Origin: Tuctoria greenei
Lineage: Eukaryota; Streptophyta; Magnoliopsida; Poales; Poaceae
Reading direction: 5' to 3'
DNA length: 64,000 nucleotides
NCBI GenBank assembly: GCA_036927565.1
Contig: JAYESD010000005.1
Location: 149,123,196 to 149,187,195 of the forward strand
The notes under the pieces were generated by a model, which worked only from the letters and a program-made list of their open reading frames with translations, was not told the origin of the DNA and did no database searches. Shown in pieces: positions 24,236 to 35,026 of the stretch (within the stretch, counting starts at the first letter, position 1; the number at the start of each line of letters is the position of its first letter). The position numbers and the translations under genes are program-made.

Positions 24236-25232
24236 TGAACTCTTGAAGCGCGATGATGAAACTGTTGATCATCTTGCGTCCTATGGTACCTTTCTTCTTC
24301 TTGTTAAAATTTCCAGAGGAGGTCCGAACCTTGCTTTGTTTTTCTTCCCGGGTGGTCGGACGTGAAAGGTTAGGGCATTCTATACGAAAGTGTCCTGTTT
24401 TACCGCATTCAAAACAGCGTTGAGGTACGGAGCTTCCTCTCCTTCTAGTTCTCAAATTTTGCAATGCTTTTGAGAATCTAGTAGAGATGAGTGCCAACTC
24501 CTCTTCTGGAAATTCTTTGATCTGCTCCACGGTTAGTGAGGACAACAAAGCAAGAGTATTGCAAGATGATGATTGGCCGAAGCTAGACATATCATGTTGT
24601 GAAACAAATGCAATAGACTTATTGGTGTTCTTACGTGAGATTATGTCAATTTCATGAGTTTTTAACTTGGAATATAGCACATCTAAAGTAAGTGAACTCG
24701 TGACAGTAGATTCACGAATAGATGTGACTTTCATCTCCCAAATTGACATATCTAATGCACTTAGCAATTGCCTAGCATTTTCAGCATCTGAAAAATTAAC
24801 ATTGAAACTATGCAAGTTGCTGAGAATCTTATTAAAGTGAGCAAAAAGGTCATCAATAGACTCATCGGGTTGCAACCTGAAGTGCATGTATTCTTTTTTG
24901 AACATGTCTTGCCTTACCTCTTTGATCGTGTTGGATCCTTTGTGGTAGTCACAAAGTGCTTTCCACACATCGTATGCAGATCGGAGGTGTGCAACACGGT
25001 CGAAGTCGCTTTGTGTTAATCCTTGTATGATCAAGTTCCGAGCCTTGTTGTTGTTGTCGACATCTCTCAGATTTGTAGCTGTAACTTGATCGTTTGATGG
25101 CAATTCGTAAGGCTTGTATACCTTCTCCCATATTGCAAAGCCTTGTGCTTAGATGAAAGCCTCCATGCGTGCCTTCCAAACCTGAAAATCAATACCAGCA
25201 AACACACACGGTTTGGCGGAGTACTTCTCCAT
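24236..25232 (-). pseudogene. gag N-terminal part, copia family I copy b
   Basis: ATG at 25230-25232 opens the MEKYSAKPCVFAGI-type N-terminus. TAA at 25149-25151 interrupts it where other copies read Gln or Glu. From 25103 the frame is open through the gag domain (NKARNLIIQG, SIDDLFAHFNKIL, LLSALDMSIWEMK), an Arg-rich stretch and an intact CCHC knuckle CFECGKTGHFRIEC, to IALQEF at the junction. Confidence 0.9.
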
Positions 25233-25280
25233 GATGATTAGTCAAAAACATGTGCAAATCTCAAAGATTAGAGCACCGTG

Positions 25281-25294
25281 GCTCTGATACCAAT
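25281..25294 (-). other. Primer-binding site, copia family I copy b
   Basis: The minus strand reads ATTGGTATCAGAGC next to the LTR end, a perfect Met-tRNA type site. Confidence 0.9.
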
Positions 25295-27127
25295 TGTAGG
25301 ATCGAAGGGCACATGAAAAGCTACCAGAGGGGGGTGAATGGTAGATTTAAAAATCTAACGCAGCGGAAACAATTAAACCCCAATCCCTTTCGGCAGAAAA
25401 ACGATCTGTTAAAGAAATCGTGTGTGAGACTAATTTAAACGTGTTTCACCGTGACAAAAGTGATATATGTCAGAGAGAATCAAGTCACGAAGACAACACA
25501 AAAAGAATCACTCAAATCCGTCAAGAAAAACTCAAGTTATGATCGAAAGATCAAACAATGGTCAATCTGCCCTACCCAAGAAAAAAACAGTTCTGGAACG
25601 CTGCAAAGAAACTCGTGTAGATCATAGACCACAAATCCAATGACCGTGAAATTTTGAAATATGATAGAAAATCAAGTTTTGAAGACAAACCAAAAAGAAT
25701 CACGCCAATTGGATCTGTAAAACTCGAGTTATGATAAAACCACCGATGAAAGGTAGTGCTGTCCAGAAACTCGACGAGTAAAACTTGTCTGGAACAAGTC
25801 GGACGAACAAGGCACAAAAGTTCCTTCAAACTACGAATTTTATTCAATAGAACACAAGAGGAACAGCCCCAAAGTCGTAAACCACGAGCTCTGGGCTCCC
25901 TTTTTGTATAACCAGCTCGAAAACCAACTCAACTCAGATTAGGAACCTAATCCTACTCTGTTCACGAATCGTAACTTTCCATAACTTCTTAGGATTCTTC
26001 TATACGCAGATAGAAGCAATCTTAAGACTTCCAAACACCTTAGGAACGTATCCCACATCCCTAAACAACTCAAATTCGTGACCCACACGAAATCCTATCA
26101 TAACCAACTCAAATCTTTCCATATTTTAGTCAAACCCGACTCAGCCGCAGCCTTAGTCCATAACCTAGTCGGTTGGACCTTTCCGACCAACTCTTTACGT
26201 CCACATCTCTTCATCACGTCTCGGAACCATGTAGCCACGTCCATGCACTCCCTGCACACGTGCAAACATCTTCCAGTGACATCCACGATACCTTCATATG
26301 CATTGTTCTTGATTCAATCATGCTGCGCAACTTCCTGATCAGCTCAAGCACAATTCCTCCTGAATTTGGTTGTTGGAACCTCATCTCCTCCCTGAGACTA
26401 GTCCAATGGATCCCGTCACCAGCCATGTCTTGAACTCAAGCAACACCTGCACATGAATAAACAACCAATCCATACGATCCCAAGTCTTCGACTTGACTCA
26501 AGTTAGTTCCGAACACAACACCCTACGTGAGAACCTCACATAAGCATGTTGCAAAACCACAGTAATACGATATCATCCATATCAACCAAAACGCACCAAA
26601 AACTTAGCAAATTAATACTAAGTAATCTTTCTAACAATGTAAAGCAAGTACGAAACATTGCAAATGAAAAGCAGAAGCACTACGGTCAAGTTCCGAACCT
26701 TGCCAGAGCAACCCGGACCTTGAGCCGGAGCTAACAAAAGCTAGTAGAATCTAGCGCCGGAGCTTACCAAAACTAGTACAACCAAGCTCCCGCCGGAGCT
26801 TACAAAACTAGCAGGACCTAGTGTCGGAGCTAACCAGAACTAGTCGGAACAAGTAATCCCAAAAGCCGGAGCTAGAAAAATCAACTTCGGAGCTTAGCAA
26901 AAAAAAACACGGCGGAGCTATCGAAAACATGTCGGAGCTATCAAAGACATGCCGGAGCTAAAGATAAAACTTCACCGGAGCTGAGCAAAGCTAGTCGGAC
27001 TTTGCTGTAGCCCGGAGCTAGAGTCGGACCTTGATAAAAAGGTGTTTTGGTGATATTCAAAACTTTTATCATCAAGGACAAGTGTATTCACGACAAGCCA
27101 ATGTATTCAGCACACATAGGTCTCACA
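25295..27127 (-). repeat. 5' LTR, copia family I copy b
   Basis: The LTR is 1833 bp. On the minus strand it starts TGTGAGACC and ends CCTACA, as in the other family I LTRs. Its U3 (26690-27010 on plus) is packed with CCGGAGCT motifs. A minus-strand short ORF beginning MAGDGIHW lies at 26214-26426. The TATA position near 25905 is altered (TATACAA). Confidence 0.92.
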
Positions 27128-27140
27128 ATTATATAGGACC

Positions 27141-27550
27141 GGACTAGTCCGACTGACCCCGGGCTAGTCTAATTTATTTCTTCAAAAGATCGGACAAGTC
27201 TGATATCACCACGGACTAGTCTAATATCTCTCTGACTAGAATTGGACTAGTCCTCCAATCACTTCACAAGTTGCACAAAATCGGACAAGTCCGATATTAG
27301 CACGGACTAGTCCGAAAAACCCTCTGATCTAAATCGAACAAGTCCTCCAAGTGCGGACTTGTCCACAATTAACTTAGGATTTCACTTTTCCAGACAATAC
27401 CGATATCCTCGGACTAGTCCGAAGATTTCCATAACCCAATTCAGACAAGTCCACTTTCAGCTGGACTAGTCCGATATTTCGGGACACCTTGGATTTGCTA
27501 CACACAGCACATCGGACTAGTCCGGTTTCCACCACAGACTAGTCGGATAT
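27141..27550 (+). repeat. Array of GGACTAGTCC / GGACAAGTCC palindromes in U3
   Basis: About 14 full or near copies of a 10-base inverted repeat occur in roughly 400 bases, many extended to CGGACTAGTCCGATAT. Exact GGACTAGTCC occurs for example at 27141, 27244, 27304, 27411, 27463 and 27514. The array ends just upstream of the TATA box. The 3' LTR carries the same array at about 37290-37720. Confidence 0.9.
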
Positions 27551-27583
27551 TCCTAAACCCTAACGGTTACTTTTGGGAACCCC

Positions 27584-27594
27584 ATATAAATAGG
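27584..27594 (+). promoter_or_regulatory. TATA box of the family II LTR
   Basis: ATATAAATAGG lies about 35 bases downstream of the palindrome array. The 3' LTR has the same element at 37758-37768. Confidence 0.75.
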
Positions 27595-28366
27595 TATACA
27601 CGACCAATCTTTCAATAACTCTCGAACCCTAGCGCTGTCACACCTCCCAAGAGCCTAGAAAACACCTCTCTCCACGAAATCAAACGCAAGAAAGATCAAT
27701 CCATTGAGGATACACATTGAATCATTGGAGAGACATGATTCATCACTCATTGAGCTCTTGGTTTGATTCCCTAACACACTCCTGTGGTTTTTCATTGTGA
27801 TCTTTCGAGTGTGTTCTTGGTGGTGTTCATATTGTAATCTTGGGGAGCCCTCAATGTGTGAGAAGGCACCTTGAATTTGGTTATCTGCCCTTTGTGATAA
27901 GTGAAGAGGATTGGCCTCCATGGCGATCCGACGAGGGTAGGGTTGGAGAAGACCCAGTCCTTTTGTGGACTCCTCAACGTGGATGTAGGTTGCCTCTGTG
28001 GGAACCGAACCACGAGATAATGTGCTTGTGTTCTTACTTTGCGCTCATCATTCTTATACTTCATATTAATCTAGGGTTTCAATAAATCTTGCTTACTTTA
28101 CATTGAAACATTGAATATAAGATTGACTTGTGGTACATCCTAGTTCATAATCGTGTAACACTTCAATTACAAGTATATTTCCGCTGCATACATCCTAGGA
28201 TCAAGATAAACGATCAAATTTGATAAACCTAGACGGTATGCACCAGACAATTCCGCACTCGACCGGACTAGTCCGATATATCGAGATTTGATCTGGTTGT
28301 TAAGTGTTGCAGGTTCCAACAAAATTCAAAAAGGCCTATTCACCCCCCCCCTCTAGGCCACATTCA

Positions 28367-28380
28367 ATTGGTATCAGAGG
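28367..28380 (+). other. Primer-binding site, family II copy 1
   Basis: ATTGGTATCAGAGG follows the LTR end, a Met-tRNA type site with one terminal mismatch. Confidence 0.88.
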
Positions 28381-28419
28381 CAAGGTTCTTCAAAAGGAGA
28401 CTAATCGCTTGAAGAGATC

Positions 28420-30840
28420 ATGTCAGACATGAAGGACGTACACAAGAGCAACAACCAAGAGAAGGTTGATGAAGACAAGAACCAAAAATTGGAGAGGCTC
28501 CTCGAGGCCATTCAAGACTTCGAGGATGACGATGAGGAGACGCTGGAACTAAAGGTGCTCCTAAGGAAGAAAACTATTTCCAAGGGAAAAGTAAAGATTG
28601 AAGATGAGAAGAATAAGAAGGCTAGTAGTCACACCGACTACTCTCGATATCCTTCTAATTATGATCGCCTAAATACTAGCAACAATCATTATCTATCTAT
28701 TCCACTTGGAAAATCCCCACACATTGACGGCAATGACTACTCAATGTGGAGGCAAAACATGAAAATGCATTTGATTTCTCTCAATCCAAGTTTGTGGCAC
28801 ATAGTATGCACAGGAATAGAAATCCCGGATGATGATGAGGATCTCACATCTAGCCAAGAGCAAGCAATCCATCGAAATGCTCAAGTTGCTGCTGTCATTA
28901 CTTCATCACTCAGTCGTGATGAGTTTACAAAGGTGGATGGACTCGAGATCCCAAAACAGATATGGGATACATTGCAAACCGCACATGAAGGCGATCGTCA
29001 TGTGCGAGAAGCGAAAATCAAGATGATTGAAGGCGAGCTAGGAAGATTTGCCATCGAAGAAGATGAGTCGCCACAAGATATGTACAACCAACTAAAGATG
29101 CTCATCAACAAGGAGCGAGCATACGGAAGCAAGAAGTGGAACGACCACAAGGTGGTGAAGCTCATTATTAGAGCCTTCATGCCTCACAATGTTACCTTGT
29201 GCTTGATGATAAGAGAAAGCCCCTGGTACAAGAAGATGACCCCAGATGAGCATCTTGGGAAAATCATCAACTTTGAGATGATTGAAAAACAAGCCAAACA
29301 TGTTAAGGAGATTGCCGATCTCACCTCGGCAAAGAAGAAAGGGGTCTCTCTGAAGTCCACCCTTATGCCCTTGTCTAAAGAAGCTCGAGAAGCTCAACTA
29401 GAAGAAGACGGTGATGATGAGAGCAGTGACTTGGATGAAGATGACATGATACTATTCATGAAGAAATTCAAGGGAATGATGAAGAAGAGACAAGGGGCTA
29501 AATCAAGTGAAGGAAATTACAAGGAAAAAACAAGACCGAAGTTGAGGTGGGCATACTATAATTGTGGTGAGTATAGCCACTTTATAGTTGATTGCCCATA
29601 TGGAGAGAACAAGAAGAAGACCAAAGAAGTGAAGCCTCAACCCAAGAAGTTCTTCAAGAAGAAGAAGCAAGCTGAACAAGCGCATCTTGGGAGAGAATGG
29701 GACTCAAATGATGAGTCCTCATCCAAAGAAGAAGAGGAGATGGCTAGCATAGCCATCAAAAATACATCCATGAAGTCCACTCTCTTCCCCACTCTTGGCG
29801 CACGAAAGGGGAACGACACTTGCCTGATGGAAAAGGAAGGTAAATGAAAGTTAACTACCAAATCCTCTTTCGTGCATTCCTATTATAGTGATAGTGAAAT
29901 TAATAGTAATAATGATGATATGCTCATTGGATTAGATAAGAAAACAGCCGCAAAAATGAAATTTTTACTTGATCAACTTGTTGAGAAGGATAAGTTGATT
30001 TATCGTCAAGAAGACATGATTAGCTCCCAAAAGGAGGAATATGTTGAACTTGACAAGCTTCTAGAACTTGAAAAGGAGCGAAGCAAGTCACTAGAGCTTG
30101 AGTTAGCTTCAAGCAAGGAAGCTTGCTTGGAGTTAAGCGACTCAAATGCTACAATCAAGGACGAACTTGCTATCCTAATCAAGGTTAACAAGATCCTTGA
30201 AGTGCAAGTTGAGTCACTCAAGCAAAGTGACCCTTCATCCTCTTCAAGCTCACCTTCTCAACCCCTTAAAACTGAAACTGCTTCTACTTGTGCGTGTGGT
30301 AAAGTTGACACCAGATTGAAAGACAAGTCAACCTCTACCATGGATAAGCATCCTGCCCAAAGTGGCATATTTAACAAGGAGAAGGTCAAATATGCACGTA
30401 GTGCATACTTGGCCACAAGACCTCCTAATGTCAAATATGGCATTGGGTTTTCCTATGGTGGAAAGCAAAATGCTAGAAGCCACAAGAAAAACAAGGAGAG
30501 TATTATCTTTGTAAATGGAAGACCCTTTCAAACTTGAAAATCCAAAGTTAACACATCCAACATGCATGATCACCAGATTAGTCCGGTCGGGGTCCGGACA
30601 AGTCCGGTCCTCGGGACAAGTCCGATCTCCGAGACTAGTCCTGTTTATAAACAACAACAGTTGCTATTTAGAACTTTTGAAACATCTTATATTTTAATGA
30701 GAAGTAATTTTGGAAAAGTTTATGTTCGTTATGTTGGGCCACGCCATGGCAACACCAAGTATGATGTGTGGGTGCCCAAATCTCTTGTCACTAACCTCCA
30801 AGGACACAAGCAAGCTTGGGTACCTAAAACCAAGGCATAA
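28420..30840 (+). pseudogene. gag of family II copy 1
   Basis: ATG 28420 (MSDMKDVHK) opens 475 codons. An acidic N-terminus is followed by the copia gag core (YSMWRQNMKMHLISL, QIWDTLQTAHEGD, MYNQLKML). The zinc knuckle region reads YYNCGEYSHFIVDC: the first Cys is replaced by Tyr, so the CCHC finger is damaged. TGA 29845 ends the first piece. The frame then gives a Glu/Leu-rich coiled coil (29872-30200) to TGA 30535, and a last piece to VPKTKA and TAA 30838-30840. An 80-base block of GGACAAGTCC-type motifs sits at 30574-30652, absent from copy 2. Confidence 0.88.
30574..30652 (+). repeat. Palindrome motif block inside gag of family II copy 1
   Basis: Four motif copies follow closely: ATTAGTCCGG, GGACAAGTCC twice and GACTAGTCC. 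The reading through them repeats T-S-P. The corresponding part of copy 2 (about 50800-50860) has ordinary gag sequence without the motif. Confidence 0.85.
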
Positions 30841-33800
30841 TTTGTTTTTGTACGCCTATTCCTCCGGTGGATCTAAATGGGTGCTAGAAAGTGGCTGCAC
30901 CAACCATATGACCGGAGAAAGAAGGATGTTCGTTGAGTATGAAGAAAATGAGGATCCAAACGAGGGCATCTATTTTGGAGACAATAGTCAAGGAAAGGTG
31001 TTCGGGACCGGTAAAATTGCCATATCATCACAACATTCTCTTTCTCATGTGCTACATGTTGATTCCTTAGATTATAACCTGCTGTCCATATCTCAATTAT
31101 GCGACAAAGGTTATAATTGTTTGTTCACTAACGAGGGTGTGATCGTCTCTAGAAGGAGTGTTGGTTCCATTACATTCAAGGGTATGTTAAAGGGAAAGCA
31201 TTACCTTATTGGCTTCAACAAAGATAAAGCCGAACTTGACACATGCTTGATTGCAAACACCAACATGGGTTGGTTGTGGCATAGACGGCTAGAGCATGTT
31301 GGTATGAGGAACCTTCAAAAACTCCTCAAGTGCGATCACATCCAAGGTTTGAAGGATGTTGTTTTTGAGAAAGACAGGCCTTGTAGCGCGTGCCAAGCCG
31401 AGAAGCAAGTTGGAGCACCCCATCCCACTAAGAACATCATGACTACAACAAGACCACTCGATCTACTTCACATGGACTTATTTAGTCCAATTGCTCACAT
31501 AAGCATCGGTGGTAACAAATATGGTTTAGTAATTGTCGATGATTTTTCTCACTTCACTTGGGTTTTCTTTTTACATGATAAGGCAGAAACACAAGGAATC
31601 TTGAAGAAATTTTTCAAGCGTGCTCAAATGAGTTTTCATTGACAATCAAGAACATTCGAAGCGACAATGGCATGAAGTTCAAGAACACACAAGTTGAGGA
31701 GTATCTAGATGAAGAAGGCATAAATCATGAGTTTTCAGCTCCTTACTCCCCTCGACAAAATGGAGTTGTCGAAAGGAAGAACGAACCCTCATAGAGATGG
31801 CGAGAACAATGCTCGATGAGTACAAGACCTCGGATCGATTTTAGGCGGAAGCGATCAACACCGCTTGCCATGCCATAAATCGACTTTATCTTCATTGACT
31901 ACTCAAGAAGACATCCTATGAGCTACTCACCGGTAACAAGCCTAATATTTCATATTTTTGAGTTTTCGGTTCCAAATGCTATATTTTGAACAAGAAGCCT
32001 GGGACTTCCAAGTTCACTTCGAAGTCCGGTGAAGGTTTCTTGCTTGGTTATGATTCGAACACATACGCCTATCGTGTCTTCAACAAGACCTCCAGACATG
32101 TTGAAGTAGCACGTGACGTAGTGTTCGATGAAACTAATGGCTCCCAAAAGGAGCAAGTTGATCCATGTGTGCTAGATAGAGAAGAAGCTCCTTGTCAAGC
32201 ATTGAGAAGAATGGCATTAGGCGAAGTTCGACCACAAGAGCCACCTCTACATATGCATGAGGAAAATGAACCACAAGAGGAGGCCAATGATCAAGGGGGG
32301 GGGGGCTTCCATACAAGATCAACCTCAAGAAAACAAAAATGATCAACAAGTCAATGAGGGCAACCATTTAGGGGGAGAAGAAGATGATCATGAAGAGATT
32401 CAAGACAGCAAGTGCCACACCCAAGAGTACACCAATGCGTCCAAAGGGATCACCCAATCGACAACACCATCAGTGACATCCAAAAGTGAGTAACTACTAG
32501 ATCTCGCATAGCTAATTTTTGTGAGCATTATTCTTTTGTATCCTTTTTGGAACCGCGCAGGGTTGAGGATGCATTGAAGGATCCGAATTGGGTGGTGGCC
32601 ATGCAAGAAGAACTCAACAATTTCAAGTGGAACGAGGTGTGGGAACTAGTCAAAAGACCCAAATTCAACGTCGTCGGCACCAAATGGGTCTTTCGCAACA
32701 AACAAGAGGAACACATGATGGTGACAAGGAACAAGGCACGACTTGTGGCCAAAGGGTATTCATAAGTCGAAGGTTTGGGTTTTTATGAGACCTTTGCTCC
32801 CGTAGCTAGACTTGAGTCTATTAGAATATTACTTGCATATGATTTCAAGCTCTATCAAATGGATGTGAAAAGCATGTTCCTCAACGGACCAATCAAGGAG
32901 GAGGTGTATGTGGAGCAACCCCCTGAGTTTGAAGATGAAGAGTTTCCCGACCACGTATTTAGATTGCGTAAGGCTCTTTACGGCCTCAAACAAGCTCCTA
33001 GAGCTTGGTATGAGTGTCTTAGAGATTTCTTAATTGAAAATGGTTTTAAGATTGGTAAAGTAGATTATACATTATTTACAAAGAACTTTGACAATGATCT
33101 CTTTGTTTGTCAAATTTATGTTGATGATATAATCTTTGGTTCAACTAACAAATATTTTTGTGAGGAATTCAGTAAAATTATGACAGATAGGTTTGCGATG
33201 TCTATGATGGGAGAGCTAAAGTACTTCTTGGGATTCCAAGTGAGGCAACAAAAGGAAGGGACGTTCATAAGCCAAACTAAGTACACTCAAGACATACTCA
33301 AGAAGTTTGTAATGGACAAGGCGAAGCCCATAAAGACTCCCATGGCAATGAATGGCCACTTGGATCTCAATGAAGATGGACCAAACGTCGATCAAAAGGT
33401 ATATCAATCCATGATTGGATCACAACTCTACTTATATGCATCTAGGCCAGATATTATGTTAAGTGTATGCTTGTGTGCAAGATTTCAAGCCAACCCAAAA
33501 GAGTGTCATTTGACAACCGTTAAAAGAATCTTGCGGTATTTAGTTCATACACCCAACCTAGAACTTTGGTACCCCAAAGGTTCCAAATTCAATCTTATTG
33601 GTTACTCCGATGCAGATTGTGCTGGATGCAAGGTAGATAGAAAAAGTACCTCCGGTACATGCCAATTCCTAGGGAGATCCCTAGTTTCTTGGTCCTCCAA
33701 GAAACAAAACTCCATTGCCCTATCCACGGCCGAAGCTGAGTATGCTGCAGTCGGGAGTTGTTGTGCACAAATCCTTTGGATGCGACAAACTCTAAGGATT

Positions 33801-34069
33801 ACGGTTACAATATGAACCGCATTCCACTACATTGTGATAATGAGTGTGCCATTAAAATTGCCCATAATCTCGTTGAGCACTCTAGGACCAAACACATAGA
33901 CATTCGACATCACTTTTTGAGAGACCATTCAATGAAGGGAGATATAGCCATTTCTCATGTCAATACTGAAAAGCAACTAGCCGATATATTCACCAAGACA
34001 CTTGATGAAAAATGCTTTTGCGAACTCCATAATGAACTAAATATCCTCGATGCTCGGAGTGTGGCTTAA
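30841..34069 (+). pseudogene. pol (PR-IN-RT-RNase H) of family II copy 1
   Basis: The protease motif reads VLESGCTNHMTG (about 30870-30905): the catalytic Asp is Glu here, while copy 2 has Asp. The pre-integrase HRRLEHVG and CSAC finger follow, then the integrase core to TGA 31640, with frameshifts to about 31985. RT runs 32547-33815 with KARLVAKGY, a TAA near 32763, FAPVARLESIRILL, a small deletion before DFKLYQMDVKS, and YVDD at 33117-33128. RNase H (GYSDADCAG, STAEAEY, CDNECAIKIA) ends at 34069 after a frameshift near 33790. It is non-functional as it stands. Confidence 0.9.
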
Positions 34070-34688
34070 AATCTTGTGTACCTGAATGCTATCTTCAAAA
34101 TTCATTGATTGTGTTGTGAAAATCATCTCTCTCATTTTTTCCGAAAAACTATGTCAATTACTAGATCTTGGTGAATTATGATCATTGCTTGATTGTTGTA
34201 TGCTCACTGATCATATTCATCAAGATTATTTATTTTGATTTGCCTCCCTATTTTCTTAATAAGTACCTTCGAATATATACGAATGGACTAAGCTCATCTT
34301 GTCTGGTGACCACGGACTAGTCCGTGGTTACCCAGACTAGTCCGCCCGTTCAGACTAGTCCGCAGTGTGACAGTTTGGCCGAACTAGTCCGCCAGACCGC
34401 AGACTAGTCCGATATAGTCTTTGAAAAAGTTTGGACTAGTCCGATCTTTTTCGGACATGTCCGATTTTTCGTGTCCTGAACCCTAGCCGCTGCCAAACCC
34501 TAATCTTCCTCAACCACACTTGCCGCAAGCTTTCTCTCTCCAAGCTCGAGCTCCCCTAGGCGATTCTTCGTTTCCTCCATCAAAACTTTGCAAGTTTGGG
34601 TGGAAATCAACCTCCTTCGTGTAGGGATTGTAGACCACGGACTGTCCGCTCCCTCAACCCCCACATCTCCGAGAATCAAGCAACTTTG
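34070..34688 (+). promoter_or_regulatory. Internal region with a second GGACTAGTCC array, possible promoter and leader of the extra ORF
   Basis: The first 240 bases show nothing. At 34314-34465 about seven motif copies are clustered as in the LTR. Next come CCTAGCCGCTG and a CT-rich stretch (CTTTCTCTCTCCAAGCTCG) that resembles a plant 5' leader. No good TATA box was found between array and leader. A promoter role is inference from the parallel with the LTR. Confidence 0.5.
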
Positions 34689-35022
34689 GTAAGTTCTCCT
34701 CCCAGACCCTAGAAATTGCTATTTTCTTCGTTTGTTGTCAACTGGCTTGGTTCCATTCACCATATACATGCTTCCTTGATGTATTACATTGATGCCAAGC
34801 TAGTTGTGCATTAGGAATCACCATTTGTCCCATAGTTGGGGTTCTAGAGGTTGAACACCGGACTAGTCCGGTACAGGTATGGACAAGTCTGGTCAACCGG
34901 ACTAGTTCGTGCCTGTACACCGGACTAGTCCGATTTTTCTGGACTCAACCCTAACTTCTCAATTCCTTAATGTAACTCATTGCCATCTATTCTCATCAAT
35001 GCCTTGTGAAATCTATTCTCAG
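34689..35022 (+). other. Putative leader intron of the extra ORF
   Basis: A strong donor, TTTG|GTAAGT, and an acceptor, CTATTCTCAG, enclose 334 bases and end four bases before the ATG at 35027. The intron contains four more palindrome motifs at 34858-34933. Confidence 0.55.
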
Positions 35023-35026
35023 GACA

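Larger units (their letters stand above)
24236..27127 (-). mobile_element. Ty1/copia family I, copy b: 5' LTR, primer site and part of gag
   Basis: Minus-strand LTR, primer site and gag lie in the proper order. The element is cut at 24236 by the junction with the Tat LTR. Its outer LTR end at 27127 lies within a family II LTR, which resumes at 27128, so this copy inserted there. Overlap of its gag with that of copy a shows they are two different insertions, not one element split by the Tat element. Confidence 0.9.
27128..28366 (+). repeat. 5' LTR of family II copy 1, left end lost to a family I insertion
   Basis: It aligns with about 37280-38537 and ends CACATTCA just before the primer site. 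Contents are the GGACTAGTCC array, a TATA box and a conserved U5. It begins at ATTATATAGG directly after the family I LTR. Confidence 0.9.

Noticed and set aside
7040..25294. Copies a and b of family I as one element split by the Tat element
   Set aside because: Both contain the same gag segment (LDVLYSKLK to the Arg-rich stretch), so they cannot be two halves of one copy.
27141..27550. CRISPR-like array
   Set aside because: The short palindromes have irregular spacing and diverged copies in a plant LTR. There are no uniform repeats, spacers or cas genes.
27840..28085. 81-88 codon frame in U5 of both family II LTRs (also 38013-38279)
   Set aside because: The frame is shared because the LTRs are copies; changes are scattered over codon positions and no domain is seen.
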